DNA of 64,000 nucleotides, taken from CBDDKZ01 sp965230415. GTDB taxonomy: Bacteria; Bacteroidota; Bacteroidia; Cytophagales; JAAEPT01. The stretch lies in assembly GCA_965230415.1 (NCBI GenBank), contig CBDDKZ010000005.1:3410001-3474000 (forward strand). The letters run 5' to 3'. This document shows, one piece after another, positions 16,427 to 27,600 of the stretch. The notes under the pieces are model-generated. The model had not been told where the DNA came from and made no database searches. It worked only from the letters and a program-made list of their open reading frames with translations. The translations under genes were made by a program, and so were the position numbers. How positions within the stretch are numbered: the first letter of the stretch is position 1; every line of letters starts with the position of its first letter.

Positions 16427-19400
16427 GTGTTCGACAATATTTTTCATATAAGATCTATTCTTTTAGTCATCAAGATATGGCTGCTGGTTATGCTTTGTAT
16501 TCCGGTGAGATACTCCTATGCACAGCAAGCTCAAGGCGTCAGCTATGCCCTTATACATTTGGAGGCCAATAGCGATTCCGCACTGGCTTCTGTTTGGCCA
16601 CTCAATGAACATAACCAATTTCATAAATGCCCACTTCAAACAAAGGGCTTTCCAAAGTCAAATTTTGCAGGGGTCGGTCCGCAAAGGTACACTGACATGG
16701 CTGATGTTAACAATGATGGCTATTTTGATATCATTCACCTGAGCAATGGAAGTAATTATAATAATTATAACGCAAATGTGTACTTGGCTAATGGGTTTGG
16801 TAGATTTGAAACTGAACCATTAATTAGTACTATGAGCCACGTAGGGGCTGACAATGTGCCGGGTAGAGATGCCAATATACGATCTTATATTATTGATGTA
16901 GACAATGATGGCCTTTTGGATATTTTATATTCTCAGGGTCAACAGGGGTTTGTTGAATTGTATTTTTGGAAAGGAACTGGGAACGGTACTTTTTCAAATC
17001 CATTAGCTACTTTAATCAACTTGGAAAACGTCTCTAGTTCAGGTGTTGAAAGAGGTGTAGATGCCGATTTTTTCAATGAATTGGTAGATGTAAATGATGA
17101 TGGATTACCAGATTATGTGATGGCAGATCAAAAAGAAAGTACAATTCAGGTGTGGTTTAATGAAGGTAACGGGAGTTTTAATGCGGATTCGAGTGTCATT
17201 TCTTACCTGTCTATTTACGGGGACGAGTTTACCGGAGGAGATAGTGATGAATGGACCTTTTTTAAGGATGCAAATCAAGATGGATATGTGGACCACATAC
17301 ATGTGAGCCCGGATAAGGATATTATTGTTTGGCCAGGTACGGGCAATGGCTCTTTTATCGATTCGGTAATCGTAACTAAGCTTAATAGTCCCAGTGTAAG
17401 AGTAGGAGGAAGGGATAATGTATACTGGTGTGACTTTGTAGATATTAGTGCCGATGGTGCATTGGACTACGTTTTTACCAAAGATGAAGATCATGCCTTA
17501 TACGTATATAATGGAGATGGACTGGGCGGCTTCAACCCCAATCCTTCGCAAACGCTTTGGAACATAAACAATGATTATTTTGCAACAGGGGAAGGATATG
17601 ATGTTTCTACTTTTCTGGTCCCTTCAATTGACCCAATTGTGTCTTATGATTCAACGGAATGTACAACAGAAGGTGGGGGGCCCGGTGGCGTTAATGGTGG
17701 ACTTCAATTATGGCTTCGTGCCGATGAAGAAATCTACGAAAATTCAGCGGCAACAATTCCTGCTTCTATGGGGAATGAGGTTCTTTTCTGGAATGACTTA
17801 TCTGGTATTGGCAATCATGCAAACCAGACACGTGGTAATGCGCCCTTGTATGACGATGAATCCTATTCATTTCCAGTGATTAATTATAACGGGCAGGGGG
17901 ATTTGTTAGGAGTGTTGGATACTATCGTCTCAAGGAATATTGATCTTTTTGTCGTTTTGAAAGGAAACTTGGGAAATGTTAATGGAGCTGGAGTAGTATC
18001 CGTCGCAGGGTATGGAGCTTTAGATCACGATACAAGCTGCGTTGTTCCCGTTGTAATAGATGCTGATAAAGTGGGTCTTATGTATCAGGACGATGTGGAG
18101 GTAGAGGCAGAAAGAGTGGTGTCAGGTGATTTTCATATTTATAAGAATTCATATAATTATATTCAATCCACGGTCGAGATTGACGATGGTAAGGAGTTAA
18201 ATACAACATCAGGTAATATTAATCATGATACACTAATTCTGGATAATTATAGCATCGGAGGGCGTATACAGCCATCACCAACTTATTTTTCCGGTGAATT
18301 GGGTGAAGTTATTCTTTATGATCGCCTGATAAGCGCTCTCGACAAGTCAAAAATTTATACCTATCTGGCCATTAAGTACGGTGTCACAAAAGAAAAAGGA
18401 TGGTTTAATCCGTCCGGGGACAATATTTGGTCCTGGGCCGTGAGTAAAGAAAGAAACTATTTTAACCATGTTGCAGCCCTTGCAAGAGAAGATATATACA
18501 AATTGCATAGGTATCAATCAAAAAGCATTTACGATAGTACGGTTGTAGAAATCGAGACCACTCAGCCGCTTATTAATAAACAATACCTGATTTGGGGACG
18601 CGACAGCGCAGCAATTGATAGATACGACGTTTCATATTCGGAAGGAAGTCATTCTCATCAATTACCGACAACATGGAAAGTACATAATTTTGGAGATGTG
18701 AAAGGTGTCGATGTGCACATGGATTTGTCGTTTGCTCCGAATGTTCCGCTGACATCAGATATCATATTTCTTCAACAGTATAATAGTAGTGATAGCCTGG
18801 TAGTTGAAACCGTTGCGACTCAATACGTAAATAATATTGCAACCTTTAATAATATTGATTTCGAACATGGTAGTAAATTTAGATTAGGACTGTTTCTGGA
18901 AGATTTATTGCCCTTTTTTAGCCCCGATTCTATTGTTGTTAATGAGGATACAGCAGGGGTGTCTATAGATGAGATTTTTGATAATTATGTCATAGACCCG
19001 AGTGGTAATTTCGATCGCTTGAATTCCAAGGTAACGAATATTCCCGCTTTGGGTGAGATTTCGTCTGATAGTTCCATGTATGTGCCCTTTCCGGATTCGA
19101 ATGGCGTAGAAATTCTGGTTTTTGAGTTATGTGACTTTACGGGAGTGTGCTCAAACGATACCTTTTATGTATACATCAATTCAATCTTAGATGCTCCAAT
19201 TACAAATACCGATAGTACAGAAGTTTTTGAAGATACACCTACTTTAGTAGACTTTTTGGTAGGAGACTACGCTGCGGAAGATGGAGAGTGGATTTACCCT
19301 AAATCCTTTACTATTGCTTACGGCACATATGACTTCATCAATTCTGACAACAACATTAATTATACCCCTGAGCCAGATTTTAGTGGCAGGGACTCAATTG

Positions 19401-22400
19401 TTTATGAAGTTTGTTATGTGTCTGACAGTACAATATGTCAATCAGGAGTGTTTTATATAGATGTGTTAGAAATAAATGATGCACCTGAAGCTTTTAATGA
19501 TACTTTATTAATTAACGAAGATCAACCGGGTGCCTTAAATTTATTCCAAAACGATATTGATGTTGAAAATGCACTCGATACATTTTCGGTGATTTCTGCT
19601 GCCCAATATGGAAACGTTATTTCTGGAGTTGATGGGCTTATGAATTATATTCCTAATGAAAATTATTATGGTAATGACACTATAGTTTATAGAGTTTGTG
19701 ACATAGGATCACCTGTTTTGTGTGATACAGCAACAGTTTATATTACCATAGCTCCTATTAATGATGCTCCGGTAGCTATAAATGATACTTTTTATATAGT
19801 TGAAGAAGATACACTATACGGTGCCCGTATTTTTGATAATGACACCGATGTAGATAATAGCGCCTTATTAACTGATTTTAAGATTCTAAACTCAGACTCT
19901 TTAAATGGAACGTTCCTACTGGCAGATACGGCAACGAGCACTTTTACTTATATTCCTGCATTAAATTTTAATGGCACCGAGGTAATTGAGTATTGTATTT
20001 GTGACGATGAGGCTATTCCACTTTGCGATACGGCTTACGTAATTATACATGTGCAGCCTGTAAATGACCTTTACCTTGCTTATGCCGATACGTTTCTTTT
20101 AGCCGAAGATACAGCACTGTTAGGGCTCAATATATTAGCTAATGATTATGAAATGGATGCGGACTTAAACCTGTCAAGCTTTTCCGTACAACCGGTGAAT
20201 TCGAATGTACAACTAGATCTTCGTAGTGACTCTCTTTTATGGGTAGCACTTGCGCCGGACTTTAACGGTATTGTCGATTTTACTTATGAGTTTTGTGAAG
20301 AGCTGCCATCAAGCCATTGCGATCAGGCAGAACTGGTATTAATTATTAGTCCAAGACCAGATAAACCCGTTTCAAATTCGGATGTACTTGTTATCAACCA
20401 GGCAGCGGATACATTATATAATGTGGTATCAAATGACTTTGATGTAGATGGAGACCTCGATACAACAGCAATAACCATCGTATCTACAAACCTTCAAAGT
20501 GATATTGCTGTCACAGTTACTCCTGCGGGCTATTTGAATATTAGTTATAGTACCGACCCGGATTACTGGGGTACGGAATCATTATTGTATGAAATTTGTG
20601 ATTCGAGCGGGCTATGTGATACAAATGAAGTAGTCATTATGGTTCAGGAAGGAACGCCGCCCATTGCTGTAAACGATACCTTGCGAATATTGGAAGATAC
20701 GCCTTTTGATAGCCTGCCTGTACTAAATTTGTTGCTTAACGACGATGACAACGAAAGAAACATAGATTCATCTTCTTTTGCCTTGTCGAATGCACCAACT
20801 TTAGGAGCTATTAATGACCTTGGAAACGGTTCTGTATTTTATGAACCAAGTCCTAATGCTTATGGTGTCGATGTTATTGAATATGTGATCTGTGATTTTT
20901 CCAATTACTGTAGCGCAGCCAATTTAGTGGTTGATATTATCCCTGTTGCTGATGCACCAATTGCTATTGTTGATTCATTCGAGGTTATAAGAGGGAATGA
21001 TTTAATGGCTGCTGTATTATTGAATGATAACGATTATGATTTTGACTTGGATAGTGCCAGTATTCGGATTATCAATGGCCCTGCCAGCAATGTTAATTAT
21101 TCAATATGGCATTATGGAGAAATCACGTTGCATTATTCGCAGTTTACAGATTCAATTGTAAGCGATTGGTTTGTTTATGAGGTATGTGATTTTACATCTC
21201 CGCAAGCCTATTGTGACACGGCACGTGTTTATATTACAATTCTGGATGGAGAACCACTAGTGGCTATTGACGATTATGATACACTTTTTGAAGATAACAG
21301 TAAGAATATAAATGTGTTATACAATGACTACGATTCAGATGGCTTTATTCAGGTACAAAGTCTTGGTATAGAAGATGAACCAAAGAATGGAACTGCGCAA
21401 TTCATAGATTCCAATCTGGTCTATACTCCCAATGCCAACTATTCAGGACTAGATAGTATCAGGTATTTGGTGAGAGATAATTCGGGACACGTTGCCTATG
21501 CCTGGGTTCGAATCCTGGTTATTGAAGTGGACGATCCTATAATTGCTGTAGATGATACCATCAAAGTGTTAAAAGCAAAAAGTAAAATAGGAAGCTTGAT
21601 TTTAAATGACATCGATGTTGATGGTGATATGGATTTAAATTCATTAGAACTTATAGGTAATCTGGTTCATGGAACAACCGAGTTATTTAGTGCCAGCGGA
21701 GAGCTAAAGGTGTCTTATGAACTAAGCCCTGAATTTGATAGCACCGAAATTATTACTTATAGAATTTGTGACTTGACCGAACCTGTCTATTGTGATACGG
21801 CACAAATAGTGATAGAAGTGGGTACTGGAGAACCGCCCCTCATATCGACACGGAGGTTTACAGTGGTCGAAGATAGCGATAGCAATCGGATAAATTTGTT
21901 GGAAGTGGTTTTTGACCCTGATAGTAACCTCATTGCTGTGGTAGATTCGTTTAATTATGAAGGAAACAAAGCCCAATTGGTAACAAGCATCGATGAGTTT
22001 ATTATTTACACTCCGATGCAAGATACGAATGGAATAGATACGGTTTATTTTACATTTTGTGATGATATTGGTTTTTGCAGCGACGGGATGCTGGAAATTA
22101 CAATCGAGCCGGTACCCGATGCGCCGCAAGCAAGAGATACGGTTCTTTATATAGATGATTTTTGTGAAAATTTGAGTTTTGATTTGCGAGAATTGGTATC
22201 GGATGTAGATACTAAGGGCGAACTGTTACTTTTCAATAATATTGGTTCTTTGCTTGATTCAGGTCATTACCATTTTGAGGATGGAATACTTCAGATATTT
22301 ACGCAGGAAGTTTTAATGGATAGAAATGATACGCTTAATTTTGCAGTGTGTGATGAAAGTGGATTGTGTGATGTAGGAGAGCTTGTGATTCAATTAAAAT

Positions 22401-23581
22401 CGCACAACTTTCCATTGTATGAGGTAGAAGAGCTTATAGTAAATGAATTTGAACCTGAACGTATATTAATTGAATTGAACAGCACTGAACTGGACTACAA
22501 TTCGATATTATATATAGAGAATCACTTGCCAGGTGCTACTATTACACACGAAACAAGTAATCGGTTCGTTTTGAATTACGAAGGACTAGTAGATGAACTT
22601 ACATTCGATACACTTTTTTTATTTGTATGTGACTATGCTTGTTTATGCGACACAATTAAGGTTCCGCTCAAAGTTTATGATGAGTCGTCTTATGTACGAC
22701 CCGTTGACGATATATTAGAGTACAAAGCGGGTTGTACCACCATACCTTTAAGTGTAATTGATAATGATCTGTTTCCTCAAGCCGGGTATAAAGTACTTTT
22801 TACACCTTCTTCAGATTCGAATATTGTAATAACTACCGGTTCTGACTCCTTGTTCTATTGGATAAATATATCTAAAGAAGCATTCTTGGATAGGAATATT
22901 CAAAACATATCTTATCAGTTATGTTCAACAGATGGTTATTGCAAGGAGGCGAGTGTCAACATACTTGTTCGTTCAAATGAGGGACCCGAAATTGCTCCTC
23001 GCGATATTGACCTGGTCCATCAGGGGGGGGTGGGCATATTACATTTTAATACAGATGACTATACTGATGAAGATGGTGTTAATCTATCCAATATTTTATT
23101 TTTGAGGGATACATCAGAATCGGGAATTGGTATCATCCAAAGGATAAATGCTACTGATTTTACCGTTGATTATTCTAATAATATATCGTTTATGGAACGT
23201 GATTCTTTGATATATGAGGTGTGTGACAATCTTTGCTACTGTAGCGAAGGAAAAATCCATATTAGTATAGCTCCGGATCCTGAAGTTATACAGGTATATA
23301 ACGGTGTTTCTCCAAACGGAGATGGTGTTAACGAAAAACTTGAGTTTTCGCCTTTTATTAAAGAATATCCGAAAACAAAATTATCCATATTTAATAGATG
23401 GGGCGACTTGGTTTGTGAAATCCACAATTATGATAATGATAACAATTATTGGGATGGGCAACAAAATGTTGGTAAAGAAAGCCAATTACCAGATGGTACT
23501 TATTTTTATAAATTAGAAGTCTTTTTAGGTAAAGACACCAAGCCATATGTTATCAATGGCTTTGTATTGTTGCAACGTTAA
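16427..23581 (+). CDS. Giant T9SS surface protein: FG-GAP, LamG-like, 15 cadherin/Ig-like repeats, gliding-type C-terminal domain
   Basis: A 2384-residue secreted protein. The GTG start gives a long signal peptide ending near RYSYAQQ; the first downstream ATG would leave too short a one. Residues about 80-350 hold five FG-GAP/VCBS-like repeats with calcium-type loops (DVNNDGYFD, DVDNDGLLD, DVNDDGLPD, DANQDGYVD, DISADGALD). About 425-660 is a LamG/concanavalin-like domain (LQLWLRADE, GELGEVILYDR). About 833-2281 is a tandem of 15 cadherin/bacterial-Ig-like repeats of about 96 residues (xxEDT...LxxNDxD...YxPxxxxxGxDxxxYxVCD..G.CD). Fourteen of them keep a Cys pair near the end; the ninth lacks it. 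The last ~98 residues (NGVSPNGDGVNE, IFNRWGDLV, LPDGTYFYKLE) are a gliding-type T9SS sorting domain. Adhesion or polysaccharide binding is inferred. Confidence 0.88.
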   Translation: MFDNIFHIRSILLVIKIWLLVMLCIPVRYSYAQQAQGVSYALIHLEANSDSALASVWPLNEHNQFHKCPLQTKGFPKSNFAGVGPQRYTDMADVNNDGYFDIIHLSNGSNYNNYNANVYLANGFGRFETEPLISTMSHVGADNVPGRDANIRSYIIDVDNDGLLDILYSQGQQGFVELYFWKGTGNGTFSNPLATLINLENVSSSGVERGVDADFFNELVDVNDDGLPDYVMADQKESTIQVWFNEGNGSFNADSSVISYLSIYGDEFTGGDSDEWTFFKDANQDGYVDHIHVSPDKDIIVWPGTGNGSFIDSVIVTKLNSPSVRVGGRDNVYWCDFVDISADGALDYVFTKDEDHALYVYNGDGLGGFNPNPSQTLWNINNDYFATGEGYDVSTFLVPSIDPIVSYDSTECTTEGGGPGGVNGGLQLWLRADEEIYENSAATIPASMGNEVLFWNDLSGIGNHANQTRGNAPLYDDESYSFPVINYNGQGDLLGVLDTIVSRNIDLFVVLKGNLGNVNGAGVVSVAGYGALDHDTSCVVPVVIDADKVGLMYQDDVEVEAERVVSGDFHIYKNSYNYIQSTVEIDDGKELNTTSGNINHDTLILDNYSIGGRIQPSPTYFSGELGEVILYDRLISALDKSKIYTYLAIKYGVTKEKGWFNPSGDNIWSWAVSKERNYFNHVAALAREDIYKLHRYQSKSIYDSTVVEIETTQPLINKQYLIWGRDSAAIDRYDVSYSEGSHSHQLPTTWKVHNFGDVKGVDVHMDLSFAPNVPLTSDIIFLQQYNSSDSLVVETVATQYVNNIATFNNIDFEHGSKFRLGLFLEDLLPFFSPDSIVVNEDTAGVSIDEIFDNYVIDPSGNFDRLNSKVTNIPALGEISSDSSMYVPFPDSNGVEILVFELCDFTGVCSNDTFYVYINSILDAPITNTDSTEVFEDTPTLVDFLVGDYAAEDGEWIYPKSFTIAYGTYDFINSDNNINYTPEPDFSGRDSIVYEVCYVSDSTICQSGVFYIDVLEINDAPEAFNDTLLINEDQPGALNLFQNDIDVENALDTFSVISAAQYGNVISGVDGLMNYIPNENYYGNDTIVYRVCDIGSPVLCDTATVYITIAPINDAPVAINDTFYIVEEDTLYGARIFDNDTDVDNSALLTDFKILNSDSLNGTFLLADTATSTFTYIPALNFNGTEVIEYCICDDEAIPLCDTAYVIIHVQPVNDLYLAYADTFLLAEDTALLGLNILANDYEMDADLNLSSFSVQPVNSNVQLDLRSDSLLWVALAPDFNGIVDFTYEFCEELPSSHCDQAELVLIISPRPDKPVSNSDVLVINQAADTLYNVVSNDFDVDGDLDTTAITIVSTNLQSDIAVTVTPAGYLNISYSTDPDYWGTESLLYEICDSSGLCDTNEVVIMVQEGTPPIAVNDTLRILEDTPFDSLPVLNLLLNDDDNERNIDSSSFALSNAPTLGAINDLGNGSVFYEPSPNAYGVDVIEYVICDFSNYCSAANLVVDIIPVADAPIAIVDSFEVIRGNDLMAAVLLNDNDYDFDLDSASIRIINGPASNVNYSIWHYGEITLHYSQFTDSIVSDWFVYEVCDFTSPQAYCDTARVYITILDGEPLVAIDDYDTLFEDNSKNINVLYNDYDSDGFIQVQSLGIEDEPKNGTAQFIDSNLVYTPNANYSGLDSIRYLVRDNSGHVAYAWVRILVIEVDDPIIAVDDTIKVLKAKSKIGSLILNDIDVDGDMDLNSLELIGNLVHGTTELFSASGELKVSYELSPEFDSTEIITYRICDLTEPVYCDTAQIVIEVGTGEPPLISTRRFTVVEDSDSNRINLLEVVFDPDSNLIAVVDSFNYEGNKAQLVTSIDEFIIYTPMQDTNGIDTVYFTFCDDIGFCSDGMLEITIEPVPDAPQARDTVLYIDDFCENLSFDLRELVSDVDTKGELLLFNNIGSLLDSGHYHFEDGILQIFTQEVLMDRNDTLNFAVCDESGLCDVGELVIQLKSHNFPLYEVEELIVNEFEPERILIELNSTELDYNSILYIENHLPGATITHETSNRFVLNYEGLVDELTFDTLFLFVCDYACLCDTIKVPLKVYDESSYVRPVDDILEYKAGCTTIPLSVIDNDLFPQAGYKVLFTPSSDSNIVITTGSDSLFYWINISKEAFLDRNIQNISYQLCSTDGYCKEASVNILVRSNEGPEIAPRDIDLVHQGGVGILHFNTDDYTDEDGVNLSNILFLRDTSESGIGIIQRINATDFTVDYSNNISFMERDSLIYEVCDNLCYCSEGKIHISIAPDPEVIQVYNGVSPNGDGVNEKLEFSPFIKEYPKTKLSIFNRWGDLVCEIHNYDNDNNYWDGQQNVGKESQLPDGTYFYKLEVFLGKDTKPYVINGFVLLQR

Positions 23582-23616
23582 TTTAATGAAATACAGAGAG
23601 GGAGATGAAGGTGGGC

Positions 23617-24009
23617 TTAGAGACTTTCTTCTTCAAATACAATAAAGTTGATCTTGACGTCCAGTACTTCTTGAAACAATTTGCCTGCATCAATCATATC
23701 GTCGTCATCGTCGTCGTGATACCAGTTAATAGTTACTTTTTTACTCAGTTTTTTGAGCGATAAGAAGCGCTCCATAATCTCTAACAAACATTTCGCAGAA
23801 CTTGTATTGAAATACTTAATACGCATGTTTATCACGGTCTCATTTTGGGGCTGCTGGAGGTATTTTTCGGTCCATTCGATTGCAGGCAAATAAACCTCCG
23901 GAGCATTTTCTGCCCTGGACAGACCTTCCATATTCATAATTCCCGTTTCAGGATCGAATTCAATACTTGGTATTTTGTGCTTAACTGGGTTTATGATAAG
24001 CTTATCCAT
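23617..24009 (-). CDS. siaC: SiaC-like regulatory phosphoprotein (DUF1987)
   Basis: A 130-residue protein matching the SiaC/DUF1987 family. In Pseudomonas, SiaC is phosphorylated on a threonine by the kinase SiaB and dephosphorylated by the PP2C phosphatase SiaA. The unphosphorylated form activates the diguanylate cyclase SiaD. Family features visible here are PSIEFDPETGIMNMEGLS near the N-terminus and RIKYFNTSSAKCLLEI, in which T69 sits where the family phosphothreonine is expected. DDDDDDM near residue 100 is an acidic run. It is the last gene of a leftward siaA-siaB-siaC-like set, 46 bases after siaB. No cyclase gene is adjacent, so the partner activated here is unknown. Confidence 0.85.
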   Translation of the reverse strand: MDKLIINPVKHKIPSIEFDPETGIMNMEGLSRAENAPEVYLPAIEWTEKYLQQPQNETVINMRIKYFNTSSAKCLLEIMERFLSLKKLSKKVTINWYHDDDDDDMIDAGKLFQEVLDVKINFIVFEEESL

Positions 24010-24055
24010 CTACTTCCTCTTGCTTTAATTGGTCTAGTAATAGTTATACGTAAAT

Positions 24056-24607
24056 TTATTTTTTTTGATCTTTTTTGTCGATATGAACTTTAAAGTTAAA
24101 GAATGAAATCTCATCGTCTACCGGTTCAAATGAGTAAATCCACTTTTCATCAGATTTCTGAGCAATTTCCAGAAAACCAAGGCCAGCACCTCCGCTTTCC
24201 GGTGAGAATTTACCATTTTTTATAAATTCTTTGTATAAGTTTCTTATTGCATCTTTGTGCAATGTATTAACAGTGTCTAACCAGGACTTTAAGATTTTGA
24301 TATAATCATTTGATATAAAGTTGCCTGTTTCTATTTCGTAGTGAGTTTCTGTGGATGCCAACTTCAAAACAGCCATTTTTTCGTCTTGTTGACCTTCATA
24401 GTCGGACATTAGACCACTATGCGCATAATTGCAAATATTTTGCAAAATTTCCACGAGTACACTATACACCTTTTTCCTTACGGAGGTGTTTTTCTCAAAT
24501 TGTTCTAATTGATCATAAAGATCATCAAGTAGTGCATCAATAACTTCGTATGAAGCATTTCCCCTAAAATTTAAAGAAACCACTTCTTTTTTTTGTTGTG
24601 AATCCAT
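24056..24607 (-). CDS. siaB: SiaB family protein kinase
   Basis: A 183-residue GHKL-type protein of the SiaB (DUF6272) family, kin to anti-sigma-factor serine/threonine kinases. VLVEILQNICNYAHS (about residues 50-64) is the N-box helix that would hold Mg-ATP, and SGGAGLGFLEIAQKS (about 137-151) is the glycine-rich ATP lid. It is expected to phosphorylate the adjacent SiaC-like protein on threonine. The gene lies 41 bases downstream of the PP2C phosphatase gene, in the same direction, consistent with one operon encoding phosphatase, kinase and target. Confidence 0.85.
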   Translation of the reverse strand: MDSQQKKEVVSLNFRGNASYEVIDALLDDLYDQLEQFEKNTSVRKKVYSVLVEILQNICNYAHSGLMSDYEGQQDEKMAVLKLASTETHYEIETGNFISNDYIKILKSWLDTVNTLHKDAIRNLYKEFIKNGKFSPESGGAGLGFLEIAQKSDEKWIYSFEPVDDEISFFNFKVHIDKKDQKK

Positions 24608-24648
24608 ACAAGCTTTAAGTCAGGTGTACAAAAACATAAAATGTATGG

Positions 24649-27600
24649 TTATACTTTATAACCAACGATCAATATATCGTCAAATTGTTCCACTTCCCCA
24701 CGCCAGTCAGTGAAAAATTTCTGCAAATTGCTACATTGTTCCGTCATTGGCAAATTATTTTGGTCTAAAATAAATTGCTGGAACCTTCTTTTTTTCAATT
24801 TCTCAATTCCCTTGTTCCCACCAAATTGGTCTGCAAAGCCATCTGAATACATATAAAGGCTATCTCCGGCATTCAATTCTACCTTGTAAGTATTAAAAGA
24901 TTTATTGTCTTTGATAAATGTGCTTCCAATCATATTTAAGTCAACTTCAAGGTTTATTATTCTATGCTCATTCACAGGTATCAGAATGATGGAATTAATA
25001 GCTCCTGCATATTGCATAACGTTAGAACCTTCCTCAAATATGCAAATAGAAATATCCATACCGTCTTGCGATTTTGATCCATCCTTTCTTTGCCGAAGTG
25101 TTTCAACAATTTTTGCATGTAGTTTGTCAAGAATAGCTCCGGCAGCCAATCGATTATTATTATTAACAATTTCTGTTAAATGATTATGACCTATCATTGT
25201 AAGAAAACCTCCGGCTACTCCGTGTCCCGTACAATCGGCAGTAGCTATATAGTACCTTTTGCCACGTTGCATAATCCAGTAAAAATCACCACTAACAATA
25301 TCTTTTGGTTGATGAAGTATGAATGAATCAGGGAATTTTTTCTTTAAAACATCTTCCGGAGGAAGAACAGACATTTGAACAATCTTAGCCACTTCCATGT
25401 TGTCCTCCATTTGCTGTTTCTGAATCAGAATTTGATCTTTTTGCTTTAAAATTTGTTCGTTTTGGGCTCTTACTTCTTCAGTACGCTCAACGACGCGCTC
25501 TTCCAAAATCTTATTTTTCTTCTTTATTGAGCGTACACGTAAATTGTAAATTAGAAACAATATCCCTACAATAACTGCTACTCCTATTCCCTGAAACCAC
25601 CATGTCCTCCAGATGGGAGGTTTAATTATGATTCTAAGTACGCGGTGGTTTTGGCTCCAAACGCCATCATTATTAGTGGCTTTTATGTGGAGTTCGTAAT
25701 TACCAGGATCTAAATTTGTAAATGTAACACTTCTTTTATGGTCGATATAATTCCAGTCGTCATCGAACCCTTTTAACCAATAGGCGTATTCGTTTTTTTC
25801 CGGTGTAACAAAATTGAGTGCCGTAAATTCAATGGTTATTACTGATTGTTTGTAATTAAGTAAGAGTTCTTCTGTTTCTTCAATAGCCTTTATTAATGGT
25901 GTGTTTTCGGATAGTGTAGAAACCTGTTTGTGGTGAATACTCAGATTTGTAAGATGAACAACCGGCTTAATAGTATTGCGTGTAGCACCAGAAGGAGCAA
26001 CCATCGTGTATCCATTAATTCCTCCGAAAAACAAATTACCTTCTTTGTTTTTGTATGACGAATTCATTTGAAAGTCTTTGATTACAAGTCCGTCCTGTCT
26101 ATCAAATTTTAATACACGATGTGAGGCTGTGTGAAAACGACAAATACCTTCGTCGGTACTTATCCATAAATGCCCTCTTTCATCTTCTTCAATACTATAA
26201 ATTACATCACTGCTCAATCCATCTTCTGTGGTGAAGGTCGTAAACCGATCTTTAACCGGATCAAATTTATTGAGTCCATTCCCTGTTCCCACCCATATGA
26301 TTCCTGTTCTGTCTTCATGTATGCATGTGACAGCAGCACTGCTTATTGTCCCCTCATTAATATCTGAATGCGTATAACAAAAGAAAGTGCTGTCATCATA
26401 ATTGAAAAGGTTAAGTCCGCCATATGTTCCAACCCAAAGACGATTTCCTGAATCTGAGTATACAAAAGTGATCATATCGTTACTTAGGCTTGTAACGTCA
26501 TTACTATTGTGCTTGAAAAAAAAGGTGGTGTCCAGGTAATTTATAGGTTTGAGAATGAGGCCATCACTAGAGGTGCCTACCCAAATATTTCCATAATGAT
26601 CAATTTCTATGTGGGATAATTGATCGCTTTTGAGATTGTCGTTTCTCTTATTTAATGAAATGATACCTTGACCCGTGTCGGGATTGGCAATATGAATTCC
26701 ACCGCCAAAGGTCGCTATCCAAAAGTTGTTTTCGTCGTCGAGAGCAATGCTTTTAATATTGGATTCCAGGCTGCTTAAGTTTTCGTTTGCTTCAAATGCA
26801 TCGTATAACTGCCTGTTCTTATCTAATTTGTAAAGACCTTTACCTTCAACACCTGTCCATAGATTCCCTTTTTTGTCTTCTATAAATGCAGTGACCGGAC
26901 CGGAACCCATTCCTGTAGTATTTATGCCGGAGCTCACCCAGTTCGTGAACATGTTAGTTTTATAATTGGAAAAATTTATCCCCGATGCTTTGGTGGTCAC
27001 CCACATACCACCGTTTTTGTCAAAAGCAATATGAGTAATATGATCAGAAGAAATATTACAATGGCTTGAAGTCGTATAAGCGTAATATTTGGCGTGGCTT
27101 ATGTCATAATACAATACACCCTGGTTTTCTGTCGCAATCCATAAATTATTATTATTTCCTTTAATAATTCGCTTAACGTTAATAGCAGAAATTTGCGCCA
27201 TGTAAGAGTAAGGGTCGTTTATCAAATAATCAATTTGATGTGTGTTTTTATCGAATTTCGCTAGCCCCAGCTTGGTGCCAATATAAACGCTGTTGCCAAT
27301 TATACACAGGTCATTAACGTTGTTAGCACCCGGAGGACCGTTAAGAGAAAAGCATATCGATTTGTGGTTTTTTTGGCTCATGTGACAAAATCCATTAGTT
27401 GTACCAATCCAAATAGATCCATCTTCATCCTTAGCCAATTTTGTGACTATGTTACTGGGGATGCGCGAATTTTCCGGGGAATCCGTATTGATCGATTTTA
27501 TAATCTTATGATCTTCGAGAACTAGTATTCCTTTCCAGCCGGTTGCAAGCCAAAATTTGCCGTGGTTGTCCTCAATAATATCGTTAATAGCATTATTGAG

